Assembly: GCF_000718635.1 (NCBI RefSeq)
Contig: NZ_JOBF01000013.1
Coordinates: 62,001-126,000 of the forward strand
Direction of reading: 5' to 3'
DNA length: 64,000 nt
Source: Streptomyces varsoviensis
GTDB lineage: Bacteria > Actinomycetota > Actinomycetes > Streptomycetales > Streptomycetaceae
Shown here: positions 36,745 through 44,360 of the stretch, in pieces
How positions within the stretch are numbered: position 1 is the first letter of the stretch
Layout of the letters: each line of letters opens with the position of its first letter
Translations under genes and position numbers: made by a program
The notes under the pieces: generated by a model
Database searches by the model: none
Seen by the model: only the letters and a program-made list of their open reading frames with translations
What the model was told of the DNA's origin: nothing

Positions 36745-38751
36745 TCACGTTGATGCGTGCTCGGCGCGCATGTTCCTGACGTACCGGCGCAGGGCGTCGG
36801 CGCTGTGGAAGACGCGATAGTCGCTCGCTTCCATCGCTGCCTGCTCTGCGGGTGTCGTGTCGATGGCCAGGACCACAGACCCGCCCACCTCCTCTTGGAG
36901 ACCATGAGGCCAGTAGGCGGTGGCGATGGCGATCGCCTCCCCCGTACTTGGATCGACCACCTCGCTGTCCAGGTCGGGCGCCGCGAATCCCGCTTCCTGG
37001 ACTTCCTGCAGGAGCGCCGCGAGGCCGGGGACGTCGTCGAACGAGGTTGGTTCGGCCACCTCCACGGCAGTACGGGGAAGGCCGGAGCGTGAGGGAGAGA
37101 CGAAATCCACAGGGGCTGGGCCATTGTGGAGTGCGTCCAAGAAGTCGTTTGCGGCGTATGACAGGAGTTCACGACGCGCGGCCAGGAACTCCAGGTAGTT
37201 TTCGATTCGCCATAGTTCCGGTTCCACTGGGATCCACTGGGATTCCAGCGCGCCCGGCATACGCATCGTGATCTCTGGAAGGTACTCTGCGGGATTCTTG
37301 GCCCCGACCCGTAGGTTGGTGTCCTGCGTGAGGAAGCAGAAGTTGGCCACTGCGTTGATCTCGGCGCGGCTGTACCCATACGCGCGCAAGCGAGCCTTGG
37401 GAAAGATGTGGTGCACCTGCAGGGAGTTCAGTCGGCCCAGCATGCCGTCCCGCAGCGGTACCCCGCTGTCCAGATCCTGCGCTCCGTGGACCCGCGTGAG
37501 CATGTACAGCAGGGGGTAGAAGCGCGATCCCATGCTGGCACCCGCGAAGTCGTCGGGGCTCACCTGCAGCCGGCCGCCGTGGCTGCGTCGCAGCACGTCG
37601 ATGAGCAGGTCGACTCCGCCGTCGTCGAGCGCCTGCAGATCCTGATTGAGGGCAGTTTCCGTCGCTCCCGTGTGACGGCCCCACAGGAAGCTGTGGACAT
37701 ACCAGTAGAAGAGCCGGTCGCGGGTCGTCCCGTCAGGGAATCTTCCGTCGTGAATGTGGAGCAGACGGCTCATGACAGGAAAGGCGCCCCGGCCACCGAG
37801 GACCCTTCCGTGGTCGAGTCCCAGCCGTCCTCCCAGCGCGTTGAGCATGTAGTCGACGGAGTCGATGGTCGCTTTCAAGCCGGTCCGGAAGGCGGGGACT
37901 CCGACTTCTGAGAGTTTCGAGAACTGTGCCTCGCCAGTGAGTACCACGTTGACATTGCGCAACAGCCAGTCGAGCTTGAAGTCGAACCCTGCTGCGGACC
38001 AAGTCGTCAGGGCCTCGTTCATCGTCGGCCGGGCTTCCGGCCACGAGGCGCAGATCGCAGCCAGAGCCAGATCGCCTTTGGAGAGCTTGGTGCCTCCAGA
38101 ATTAACCCTGTTAAAGATTTCGACGACGACATCGATGGTCTTGTCCTCACCTGTGACTTCGTCGATATGGACCTCTCGCTCCATGATCTGGGTGATGCGG
38201 TTCAGACGTTCGATGTAGGCCGACATTACCTCGGTGTCCCCGTCGGCCATTTGGTTCACCGCCTGCAGGTAGGTGCTCAGACCGTTGCGAAGGAGGGAGG
38301 TGACGTCCAACCACAAGGGGTTGTCCTTCATCTTCGCCGGTGCGTAGAATTCGAACGTCTCCGTATCCAGGTTGAAGTGCAGCCCCGTCAGCGTTGCCGG
38401 GTTCCCTTCGAAGAAATGGGGAGGCCGACCGCGGGTCACTCCATAGAGAGTGGTCACTCGCTGCTGCCCGTCCAGCAGAAGATTCACAGTGCCGTCCCTG
38501 TCGATCCGGCCCCCTCTGGTCTGTGTGCTTTCAGCCTTGGTGCCCCAGGTGAGAAAGCCGCCGATAGGGTAACTACGGTAGAGCGACTGGAAGAATCCGC
38601 GCACCTGGTCGCGGGTCCACACGTATCCGCGCTGGAATTCTGGCAGGGCGATGTCACCGGAGTCGATCTTGTCGAGGATCTGGGCAATGCGCATTGTCTT
38701 CCTGATCTCCAAGCCCCGGCGGCTTTCCCCCCACCAGGATGCGATCTCCAT
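36745..38751 (-). CDS. DUF262/DUF1524 protein, GmrSD-like type IV restriction family
   Basis: This 668-residue protein (ATG at 38751; an in-frame ATG at 38694 with GGAAGA upstream is also good) has an N-terminal DUF262 ParB/Srx-like NTPase domain: ALPEFQRGYVWTRDQV, the nucleotide motif LLDGQQRVTTLYG and EIFNRVNSGGTKLSKGDL. A C-terminal HNH-type nuclease motif follows: LQVHHIFPKARL, then AVANFCFLTQDTNLRVG and NPAEYLPEI. GmrSD enzymes cleave modified (glucosylated hydroxymethylcytosine) phage DNA. Base composition is visibly less GC-rich than its neighbours, so it was probably acquired recently. No methylase is nearby. Confidence 0.87.
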   Translation of the reverse strand: MEIASWWGESRRGLEIRKTMRIAQILDKIDSGDIALPEFQRGYVWTRDQVRGFFQSLYRSYPIGGFLTWGTKAESTQTRGGRIDRDGTVNLLLDGQQRVTTLYGVTRGRPPHFFEGNPATLTGLHFNLDTETFEFYAPAKMKDNPLWLDVTSLLRNGLSTYLQAVNQMADGDTEVMSAYIERLNRITQIMEREVHIDEVTGEDKTIDVVVEIFNRVNSGGTKLSKGDLALAAICASWPEARPTMNEALTTWSAAGFDFKLDWLLRNVNVVLTGEAQFSKLSEVGVPAFRTGLKATIDSVDYMLNALGGRLGLDHGRVLGGRGAFPVMSRLLHIHDGRFPDGTTRDRLFYWYVHSFLWGRHTGATETALNQDLQALDDGGVDLLIDVLRRSHGGRLQVSPDDFAGASMGSRFYPLLYMLTRVHGAQDLDSGVPLRDGMLGRLNSLQVHHIFPKARLRAYGYSRAEINAVANFCFLTQDTNLRVGAKNPAEYLPEITMRMPGALESQWIPVEPELWRIENYLEFLAARRELLSYAANDFLDALHNGPAPVDFVSPSRSGLPRTAVEVAEPTSFDDVPGLAALLQEVQEAGFAAPDLDSEVVDPSTGEAIAIATAYWPHGLQEEVGGSVVLAIDTTPAEQAAMEASDYRVFHSADALRRYVRNMRAEHAST

Positions 38752-39125
38752 AAACTATCAGTTACGCCGAACAGCGGTCCCGGGAGCGGACCAGGGGCTC
38801 AGGCAGGTCACCGGCATCCTGCGCTCCCTCCCTGTTCCCATCGTCCTCATGGCCTCTGATGTGCCAACGCCATCCGCCTGGGCTTCGACTACGTCATGAC
38901 ACAGCGGCTCGCCCCGGCTCTCCGTGGCGCGCCAGGACGACATCACCGCGACGGAGGTGGAATCGCTCCAACCGACCGGCATGCTGCTCACTGACGCGCC
39001 GGATGTTCGCCGTACTTAAGCGAGGCTCCTGTCAGGATCTTTGGGCAGCACGACCGGTGGGCACAGGCGCGCAGGCTCGGCTGCTGCGGCCGTGATCGCG
39101 TTCGGATTGAGGGCGGGCGCAGCGG
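38752..39125. other. 374-bp gap without a recognisable gene
   Basis: Upstream of the GmrSD-like gene lies sequence of mixed composition with no good ribosome site, repeat or hairpin. Short open frames in it show no recognisable domain. It may hold the GmrSD promoter (the stretch near 38750-38765 is AT-rich, AACTATCAGTTACG) and decayed DNA. Confidence 0.5.
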
Positions 39126-39758
39126 CTACGGCCGGGTCCAGCCGTTGGAGAACTCGCACTGGAGGTCCGTCGAGTGGCGCCGCCCCATGGGGGTGTAGCC
39201 GGGGTGGTCGCGGAGGTGGGCCAGGGCGTTGATCCACTGGTCCCAGGGGTCGTCGGGCTGGGTGAAGCGGTCGGCGTGGTGGGTGCCGAGGTGGGCGTCG
39301 AGGCGGAGGAGGGCGCCGAGGGCGGCGGGCTGGTCGCAGCGAAGGTCGGTGCGGGGGATGTAGTGGTCGAGGTAGGCGGTGAGGATCTCGGCGTCCGCAT
39401 GGGTGCCGAAGCGGGCCAGCGCGAAGCAGTAGGCACGGCCGGAGAAGCAGAACTCGCTGGCCAGGAGCAGGTCGCCGACACGTTCCCGGAACCGTTCGCG
39501 GCGGTCGACGCCGATCAGCCAGGCGGCGGCGAGGCGTGAGCGCCACTCGTAGCCGAGGAGGGCTTCCAACTCGGCATCGGTGATCGTGGCCGCGTCGTCG
39601 ATGAGGTGATGGGCGAAACGTTCGGCATGAGGCCACTCGAGCCGCAGGATTCGACCACTTTTCAGGACGAGGTAGCGCGCGTGGCCCGAGTCCTTCCTTG
39701 CCGCGTAGCGCTCGATGACATAGCCGTAGCCGATCTCCTCGGGCTGCTGGGACGGCAT
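39126..39758 (-). CDS. DUF6000 family protein
   Basis: This 210-residue soluble protein (MPSQQPEEIGYGYVIERY) matches DUF6000. The central region LLASEFCFSGRAYCFALARFG followed by LTAYLDHYIPRTDLRCDQP and LRLDAHLGTHHADRF is characteristic, and WDQWINAL lies near the end. The fold is mostly helical. Function is unknown; members often sit beside small HEAT-repeat or immunity-like proteins. Its start is 3 bp after the stop of the preceding HEAT-repeat gene, so it is the last gene of a three-gene operon. Confidence 0.75.
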   Translation of the reverse strand: MPSQQPEEIGYGYVIERYAARKDSGHARYLVLKSGRILRLEWPHAERFAHHLIDDAATITDAELEALLGYEWRSRLAAAWLIGVDRRERFRERVGDLLLASEFCFSGRAYCFALARFGTHADAEILTAYLDHYIPRTDLRCDQPAALGALLRLDAHLGTHHADRFTQPDDPWDQWINALAHLRDHPGYTPMGRRHSTDLQCEFSNGWTRP

Positions 39759-39761
39759 CGT

Positions 39762-40493
39762 TCACCTCTCCGGGTGCAGGTCGGTACGGTCAATCCAGGT
39801 GGGGGCGACGAAGATGTTGTCGCCGGTGGGGGCTTCTGAGGCTTCTAGCAGGGACCAGGTGCGGGACTCCTCGACCAGGTGCTCCCAGGGCGCGGTCCAG
39901 TCGAATTCCCAGTCCAGGGCGGGGCCGGAGACGCCGTACGTGCGGCCGGCGTCCACTCGCCAGAATTGGGAGTAGAGGATCACCTGGGCGTGGTCGGCCA
40001 GGTCGTTGATGATCTCGGGGAAGTGGGCTGAAGGCCAGCCGAGGGCGTTGTCCGCAGTGGTGGGTCGTAGGCGCGCGGTGAGCGGCGGGGCGACGGGGGT
40101 GCGTGCCCCGAGTTCGGTCAGGGCCCAGCGGATGCCGGCAGACTCGGTCCAGTCCGGAGGGGTCGCCAGTTCCAGGCAGGCGCGATAGGCGTGGCGCAGG
40201 GGCTCGATGGCGCCGTCGATCTCCAGGCTCGCCAGGGCCGTGGCCGCCCATTCGCGGACGGTCGGGTTGTCGCTGTCCAGCAGGCCGATGAGGCCGGGGC
40301 CGCAACGGGGATCGCCCACCTCCTCGAAGACCTCGATGGCGGTCAGCTGACCGAAACCGCCGAGGGAAGGCAGGCCGTCGATGACGGTGGGTATGGCGTC
40401 GACGCCGATCCAGATCAGCTCCGCGCGGGCGTCGTAGGACGCGTCGGCCTCGCCGTCGAGTTGCTGGACGAGTGTCTCGATGTGGGAGGTCAT
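39762..40493 (-). CDS. HEAT-repeat protein
   Basis: From the ATG at 40493 this is a 243-residue protein. The ATG overlaps the preceding stop by 4 bp (ATGA), so the two are coupled. Residues about 25-110 form two to three HEAT-like helical repeats (ELIWIGVDAIPTVIDGL, VGDPRCGPGLIGLLDSDNP, VREWAATALASLEIDGAIEPL). The C-terminal half has a Trp-rich beta/alpha region (WEFDWTAPWEHLVEES). It looks like an immunity or scaffold protein, with no specific function known. Confidence 0.72.
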   Translation of the reverse strand: MTSHIETLVQQLDGEADASYDARAELIWIGVDAIPTVIDGLPSLGGFGQLTAIEVFEEVGDPRCGPGLIGLLDSDNPTVREWAATALASLEIDGAIEPLRHAYRACLELATPPDWTESAGIRWALTELGARTPVAPPLTARLRPTTADNALGWPSAHFPEIINDLADHAQVILYSQFWRVDAGRTYGVSGPALDWEFDWTAPWEHLVEESRTWSLLEASEAPTGDNIFVAPTWIDRTDLHPER

Positions 40494-40876
40494 GACGCGG
40501 AATGGTCCCGGCGCCAGAAAGTGGGGATCCACCAGCAGAGCACCGAGAGGTCCTCGGGCCACGGGGCGCAGTCCTCGGCTGCCCAGTCCTCGAAGGAGTC
40601 CCGGGTCATATCGATGGGGCGCCAGGCGGGGTCGAGCGGCTCGTCCTCGGCCGGTGGGCGGACGTACCGGCGGCCGTGCGCGTCGCAGGCGCCGAAGTCC
40701 TGGTAGTTCCGCTGGGCCGCTACCAAGGAGACCTTGTTCGCGCCGCCGTCCATGGTCGGCCAGCGGAACTGGACCCCGTCGTCCTCCCAGAAGCAGACGG
40801 GGCAGATCTCGTATGAGCCGGGCATCTCGCCCAACACGCGGTGCCCGCAGCATGGGCAGGGGTAGCGGTCGCTCAC
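40490..40876 (-). CDS. CPCC family cysteine-rich protein
   Basis: From the GTG at 40876, with AAGGAGA upstream, this is a 128-residue protein. It begins RYPCPCCGHRVL and continues with YEICPVCFWEDDGVQF, giving a Cys4 zinc-ribbon-like CPCC motif, then LVAAQRNYQDFGACD, which is diagnostic of the cysteine-rich CPCC family. The family is widespread in actinomycetes and often linked to immunity-like or toxin loci. It heads the operon CPCC - HEAT - DUF6000. Confidence 0.8.
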   Translation of the reverse strand: MSDRYPCPCCGHRVLGEMPGSYEICPVCFWEDDGVQFRWPTMDGGANKVSLVAAQRNYQDFGACDAHGRRYVRPPAEDEPLDPAWRPIDMTRDSFEDWAAEDCAPWPEDLSVLCWWIPTFWRRDHSAS

Positions 40877-41132
40877 CTGGGCAGTCTCCTTGCCGGTCCC
40901 GCCGGTGCGCCATGGATTTCTCGGCCTCCGCCCGCCCGGCCAGTCCGCAGCCAGTCCGCAGGACACCCGTAAACGGCCGTCGGAAGCCAACGCAGGCCAA
41001 CCAAGAAACCCCAGGTCAGAGCCCTGGAGGGGGCTCTGTCGCACGTTAGGATTGGGCGGCAGACATTTCGCTTCAACGTCTGATGCGTCCGGCGAAAGGC
41101 CGTCTGACCTGCGGGGGAGTGGGTTGGGCGGT
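40877..41132. other. Gap between the CPCC operon and the biosynthetic cluster
   Basis: This 256-bp stretch carries an 8-bp hairpin, CAGAGCCC-loop-GGGCTCTG (41017-41024 with 41031-41038), in a region where the CPCC reading frame stays open but has no likely start. It contains the end of the leftmost glycosyltransferase operon and the promoter of the CPCC operon. No gene is supported. Confidence 0.45.
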
Positions 41133-42380
41133 CTATGCCGCTGTTCGGTGCGACGCCAGGGCGGTCTCCAGGTGGGTGGCCAGTTGGGCTGGGGTGGGGG
41201 CTGAGTCGTTTTGTTGGGCTAGTTTTCGCGCGGCGGTGGTGTGGGGTGGGGTGGTGAGGAGGGTGGTGACGGTGGTGGCTACTCGGGCGTACAGCTCCTT
41301 GGTGTGGGCGGGGACTGTGCGGGCCGCGCCGGCTTCGGTGACGCGGCGGGCGTTGAGGGCGAGGTCGGGGGAGAACGGCACGACGACCTGCGGTACCGCC
41401 GCCTGCATCGCCGTCATGGTGCAGCCCGCGCCGCCGTAGTGGACCACCGCGTCGCAGCCGCGCAGGGCCAGGTGGAGCGGGTAGTCCTCCAGCACGGTCA
41501 CGCCGGGGCCCGGGCGGGCGGGCAGGTCGTCCGGGGGTGCGAGCAGCAGCAGTTCGCGGTCGGGTGCGCGCAGGGCCTCGACGAGTCCGGGCAGCACGTG
41601 GGCGGCCTGGCCGTAGGCGCGGCTGAGGGAGTTGCCCCAGGCCAGGCAGACGCGGGTGCGCCCGGCCTTCTTCACGGGCGGCGCGGCGGGGGCCGAGCGG
41701 GCGCCGTTGTAGGGGACGTATCGCACGGGCAGGCGGGTGACCCCGGGGCCGAGTGGGGGGCGCATGCCCGGCGGGCAGGGGTCGATCACGTACTCGATCA
41801 GGTCGGGGCTCCACTCTCCCACGCCGTACCGCGGGAACGACCCCGACGGGTCGCCCGGCATCGCGCTCAGCTCCGGTTCCGGCTCCGCCGTGCCGTGCGG
41901 GCCCCACAGGTGCAGCACCGACGGCACGCCGAGGACCCGCGCCGCGAGCACGCCCTCCGGGCTGAGCCGGTCGTGCACCACCAGGTGGGGGCGGAAGTCA
42001 CGGGCGTACGCGACCACCGCGTCGTGCGCGGCCGCGGCGGCCCGCAGGTTGTGCTCCCGGCGTTCGGCGCGGAAGGCGGCGAAGTCGAAGTCGTCGAGGG
42101 AGGCCAGTGGCCGGCCCGTCACGGGGTCCGGCGGCAGGTGGGCGTGCGGCCAACCGCCGGCCTTGGCCGCCCAGTAGTTCCACAGCCGGTTCTGCGTCAG
42201 CATGTCCATCGGCGGCTCGGCCAGCGGCACGGGGAGCAGACCCGCCTGCCGGACCGGGTCGCGCTGCGAGGGGGCGCAGGCGACCCGGACCTCGTGCCCG
42301 GCCGCCTGCAGCGCCCAGCCGAGCGGCACCATCGGGTAGTAGTGGCTCGGCCAGTCGGACACCGTGAACAGGACGCGCAT
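41133..42380 (-). CDS. Antibiotic glycosyltransferase (GT1, GT-B fold), copy 1
   Basis: This 415-residue enzyme starts at the ATG at 42380 (MRVLFTVSDWPSHYYPM), overlapping the ACP stop by 1 bp. Its N-terminus and the sugar-nucleotide motif HYGGAGCTMTAMQAAVPQVV are typical of the activator-free glycosyltransferases of aromatic polyketide and macrolide pathways. A close paralogue is at 48080-49324 (shared MRVLFTVSDW, HLVVHDRLS, YVPYNG, IDPCP). It probably attaches a deoxysugar to the polyketide or to another sugar. It is the last gene of the leftmost operon. Confidence 0.92.
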   Translation of the reverse strand: MRVLFTVSDWPSHYYPMVPLGWALQAAGHEVRVACAPSQRDPVRQAGLLPVPLAEPPMDMLTQNRLWNYWAAKAGGWPHAHLPPDPVTGRPLASLDDFDFAAFRAERREHNLRAAAAAHDAVVAYARDFRPHLVVHDRLSPEGVLAARVLGVPSVLHLWGPHGTAEPEPELSAMPGDPSGSFPRYGVGEWSPDLIEYVIDPCPPGMRPPLGPGVTRLPVRYVPYNGARSAPAAPPVKKAGRTRVCLAWGNSLSRAYGQAAHVLPGLVEALRAPDRELLLLAPPDDLPARPGPGVTVLEDYPLHLALRGCDAVVHYGGAGCTMTAMQAAVPQVVVPFSPDLALNARRVTEAGAARTVPAHTKELYARVATTVTTLLTTPPHTTAARKLAQQNDSAPTPAQLATHLETALASHRTAA

Positions 42381-42661
42381 CAGCTCTGCGTCCGCAGCTC
42401 GCTCAGGACCGTCCACAGGGAGCCGGGCGTCGCGAACGTCTCGCCGGTGAGGGCGTCGTCGGGGAAAGCGACGTCGTAGCGGTCCTCAAGGCGCATCAGC
42501 GTGTCGATGGTGGACATCGAGTCCATCCCGGCGGTGGACAGGCAAGTGTCGGGGGCCAGCACATCGTCCGGGCTCAGCAGCCGCAGCGCGCCGCGCAGCA
42601 CCTCCTCGAAGCCGGGGTCCCAGGGGGCGCTCGCCGTGCTCGCGGATGTCGGGGTGGCCAT
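42380..42661 (-). CDS. Discrete acyl carrier protein of the acyl-transfer set
   Basis: This 93-residue ACP has the phosphopantetheine site GMDSMSTIDTLMRLEDRY (Ser is the attachment residue) and an Ala/Ser-rich N-terminus. It starts at the ATG at 42661 with AAGGAG upstream. It differs from the polyketide ACP at 54819-55103 (GYDSLALLE), so it is a second carrier, probably loaded by the AMP ligase encoded just upstream and unloaded by the KASIII-like acyltransferase. Confidence 0.9.
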   Translation of the reverse strand: MATPTSASTASAPWDPGFEEVLRGALRLLSPDDVLAPDTCLSTAGMDSMSTIDTLMRLEDRYDVAFPDDALTGETFATPGSLWTVLSELRTQS

Positions 42662-42677
42662 GTTCCTGCTCCTTCGG

Positions 42678-42706
42678 TCGGTCGTGAGTCGGTCGTGTGT
42701 CGGTCG
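42678..42706. repeat. Three 11-bp-spaced TCGGTCG repeats
   Basis: TCGGTCG occurs at 42678, 42689 and 42700, exactly 11 bp apart, with an overlapping extra copy at 42674, in the short gap between the AMP ligase and ACP genes. The period matches SARP site spacing, but the heptamer differs from the boxes at 49387 and 62305. Confidence 0.6.
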
Positions 42707-42739
42707 TGAACGGGATGGGTGTGCGGGGGTGGGGCTGCG

Positions 42740-44347
42740 TCAGGCCGCTGCCGTCAACTGTTCGCCCTGGGTGACGTGTTCGACGATGGCCGCCAAGGCG
42801 TTCTTGTCCGTCTTGCCGTTCGCGGTCAGCGGCAGCCGATCCAGGAGGCGGCAGTGGGGCGGCACCTTCGCCGCCTCCAGGCGTTCGCCGAGCCGGGCGA
42901 TGATCTCCTTCGGTTCCAGGGCGGAGACCGCGAACAGCGTCAGCTCGCGGCCCTCACCCGGGGGCAGCACGGCCGCGCCGCGCACGCCGGGGATGTCGAG
43001 GGCCGCGGCCTCGATCTCCAGCGCGCTCATCCGCACCCCGCGCCGCTTGAACATGTCGTCGCGGCGGCCGTGGAAGTACAGGTGTCCGTCCTCGTCGAGG
43101 TGGCCGTAGTCGCCGGTGTGCAGGACCCGTTCGCCGGTGGCCGGGTCGGTGCGGAAGCGCTGGGCGCTCAGCTCCGGGGCCCGCCAGTAGCCGGCCATGA
43201 CGTGGGGGCCGCGCACGACGATCTCGCCCGCCGCGCCCGGGGGCTGGGGGCGGCCCCGCTCGTCGAGGATGAGCACCTCGGTGCCGGGCAGCGGGCGGCC
43301 CACGGAGCGGGGGCGCGCCAGGTCGCCGTCGGGTTCGAGGATGGTGACCCGCTTGCACTCGGTGATGCCGAACATCGGCACGACCCGCGCCGAGGGGAAC
43401 GCTCCGCGCACCGCGGCGATCAGCGGCGGCGTCAGGTCGGCCCCGGTGTTGGTGACCAGGCGCAGCGCGGCGGGGCCGCGCCGGTCGCGGGCGGCGAGCC
43501 GGACCAGCATCTCGGCGAGCGAGGGCACCAGCGGCATGACGGTGACGCCGTGCCGGTGCAGCGTGGCCATGAGCCCGGTGTGGGCGTCGGCGTCGGTGAG
43601 GACGAGCTCCGCGCCGGCGAGCGCGGACAGGAAGATCTGGTAGAGGCCGTAGTCGAAGGCGAGCGGTATGGCGGTGAGCACCACGTCGTCGGCGCGGTAG
43701 CCGAGCCGGGAGGCGATGGCGCGGGCGGCGAAGACGGTGGCGCGGTGCGGGCTCATCACGGCCTTGGGGCGTGAGGTGCTGCCCGAGGTGTAGATGAGCA
43801 GCGCCAGGTCGTCCGCGTCGCCCGGGGCCTCGGCCTCCGGGGCCGGAACTGCCCCCGCCGGGGCCGGAATCGTGGCCTCCGGGGCCGGAATCGCGCTCGC
43901 CGGGGCCGGAACCTCGGCCCCCGGGTCCGGAACCGCGGCCTCCGGCGCGTGCAGGGCGAGGTCGGTGACGGGGTGCACGGGGCAGTCCGCGTACGGGGCG
44001 ACGGCGTGCTCCTCGCCGGGGGCGGTCAGGGCGATCCGCGGCGCGCAGTCGGCGAGGACGGAGCGCACGTGGAATTCCTTCATCGCCGGGTTGACCGGGA
44101 CGAAGACCGCGCCGGCCCGGAGCGTGCCGAAGAGCAGGGCCACGAACTCCCTGACGTTTCCGAGCCGTACGGCCACCCGGTCGCCGGGCGCGACGCCCCG
44201 GCCGCGCAGCCAGGCGGCGGCGCGGTGCGCGGCGCGGTCGAGGGCGGTGTAGTCCCAGGCGCCGTGCCGGTCGCGGACGGCGGTCGCGGCGGGGTGGGCG
44301 CGGACGGCCTGGTCGAGCAGGTCCTGTACGCGGTGGGCGTCGGCCAC
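42740..44347 (-). CDS. AMP-dependent acyl ligase (adenylate-forming enzyme) 1
   Basis: This 535-residue ANL enzyme starts at the GTG at 44347 with GAGAGGA upstream. It has the P-loop YTSGSTSRPKAVM, the hinge and ATP region TGDYGHLDEDGHLYFHGR and the catalytic Lys motif LPLTANGKTDKNAL. Between residues 135 and 170 is an Ala/Pro linker of repeated IPAPEAxIPAPAG units. By context it activates a free acid and loads the adjacent ACP. Specificity is not predictable here. It lies 13 bp downstream of the KASIII gene's stop. Confidence 0.92.
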   Translation of the reverse strand: MADAHRVQDLLDQAVRAHPAATAVRDRHGAWDYTALDRAAHRAAAWLRGRGVAPGDRVAVRLGNVREFVALLFGTLRAGAVFVPVNPAMKEFHVRSVLADCAPRIALTAPGEEHAVAPYADCPVHPVTDLALHAPEAAVPDPGAEVPAPASAIPAPEATIPAPAGAVPAPEAEAPGDADDLALLIYTSGSTSRPKAVMSPHRATVFAARAIASRLGYRADDVVLTAIPLAFDYGLYQIFLSALAGAELVLTDADAHTGLMATLHRHGVTVMPLVPSLAEMLVRLAARDRRGPAALRLVTNTGADLTPPLIAAVRGAFPSARVVPMFGITECKRVTILEPDGDLARPRSVGRPLPGTEVLILDERGRPQPPGAAGEIVVRGPHVMAGYWRAPELSAQRFRTDPATGERVLHTGDYGHLDEDGHLYFHGRRDDMFKRRGVRMSALEIEAAALDIPGVRGAAVLPPGEGRELTLFAVSALEPKEIIARLGERLEAAKVPPHCRLLDRLPLTANGKTDKNALAAIVEHVTQGEQLTAAA

Positions 44348-44360
44348 GGTTCTCGTCCTC

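Noticed and set aside
38752..39125. Transposase or integrase remnant in the gap beside GmrSD
   Set aside because: No transposase motif, inverted terminal repeat or target duplication could be seen.
40877..41132. Attachment site or tRNA remnant at the edge of the biosynthetic cluster
   Set aside because: The hairpin at 41017-41038 is short and no tRNA cloverleaf or direct repeat partner at the other end of the island was found.
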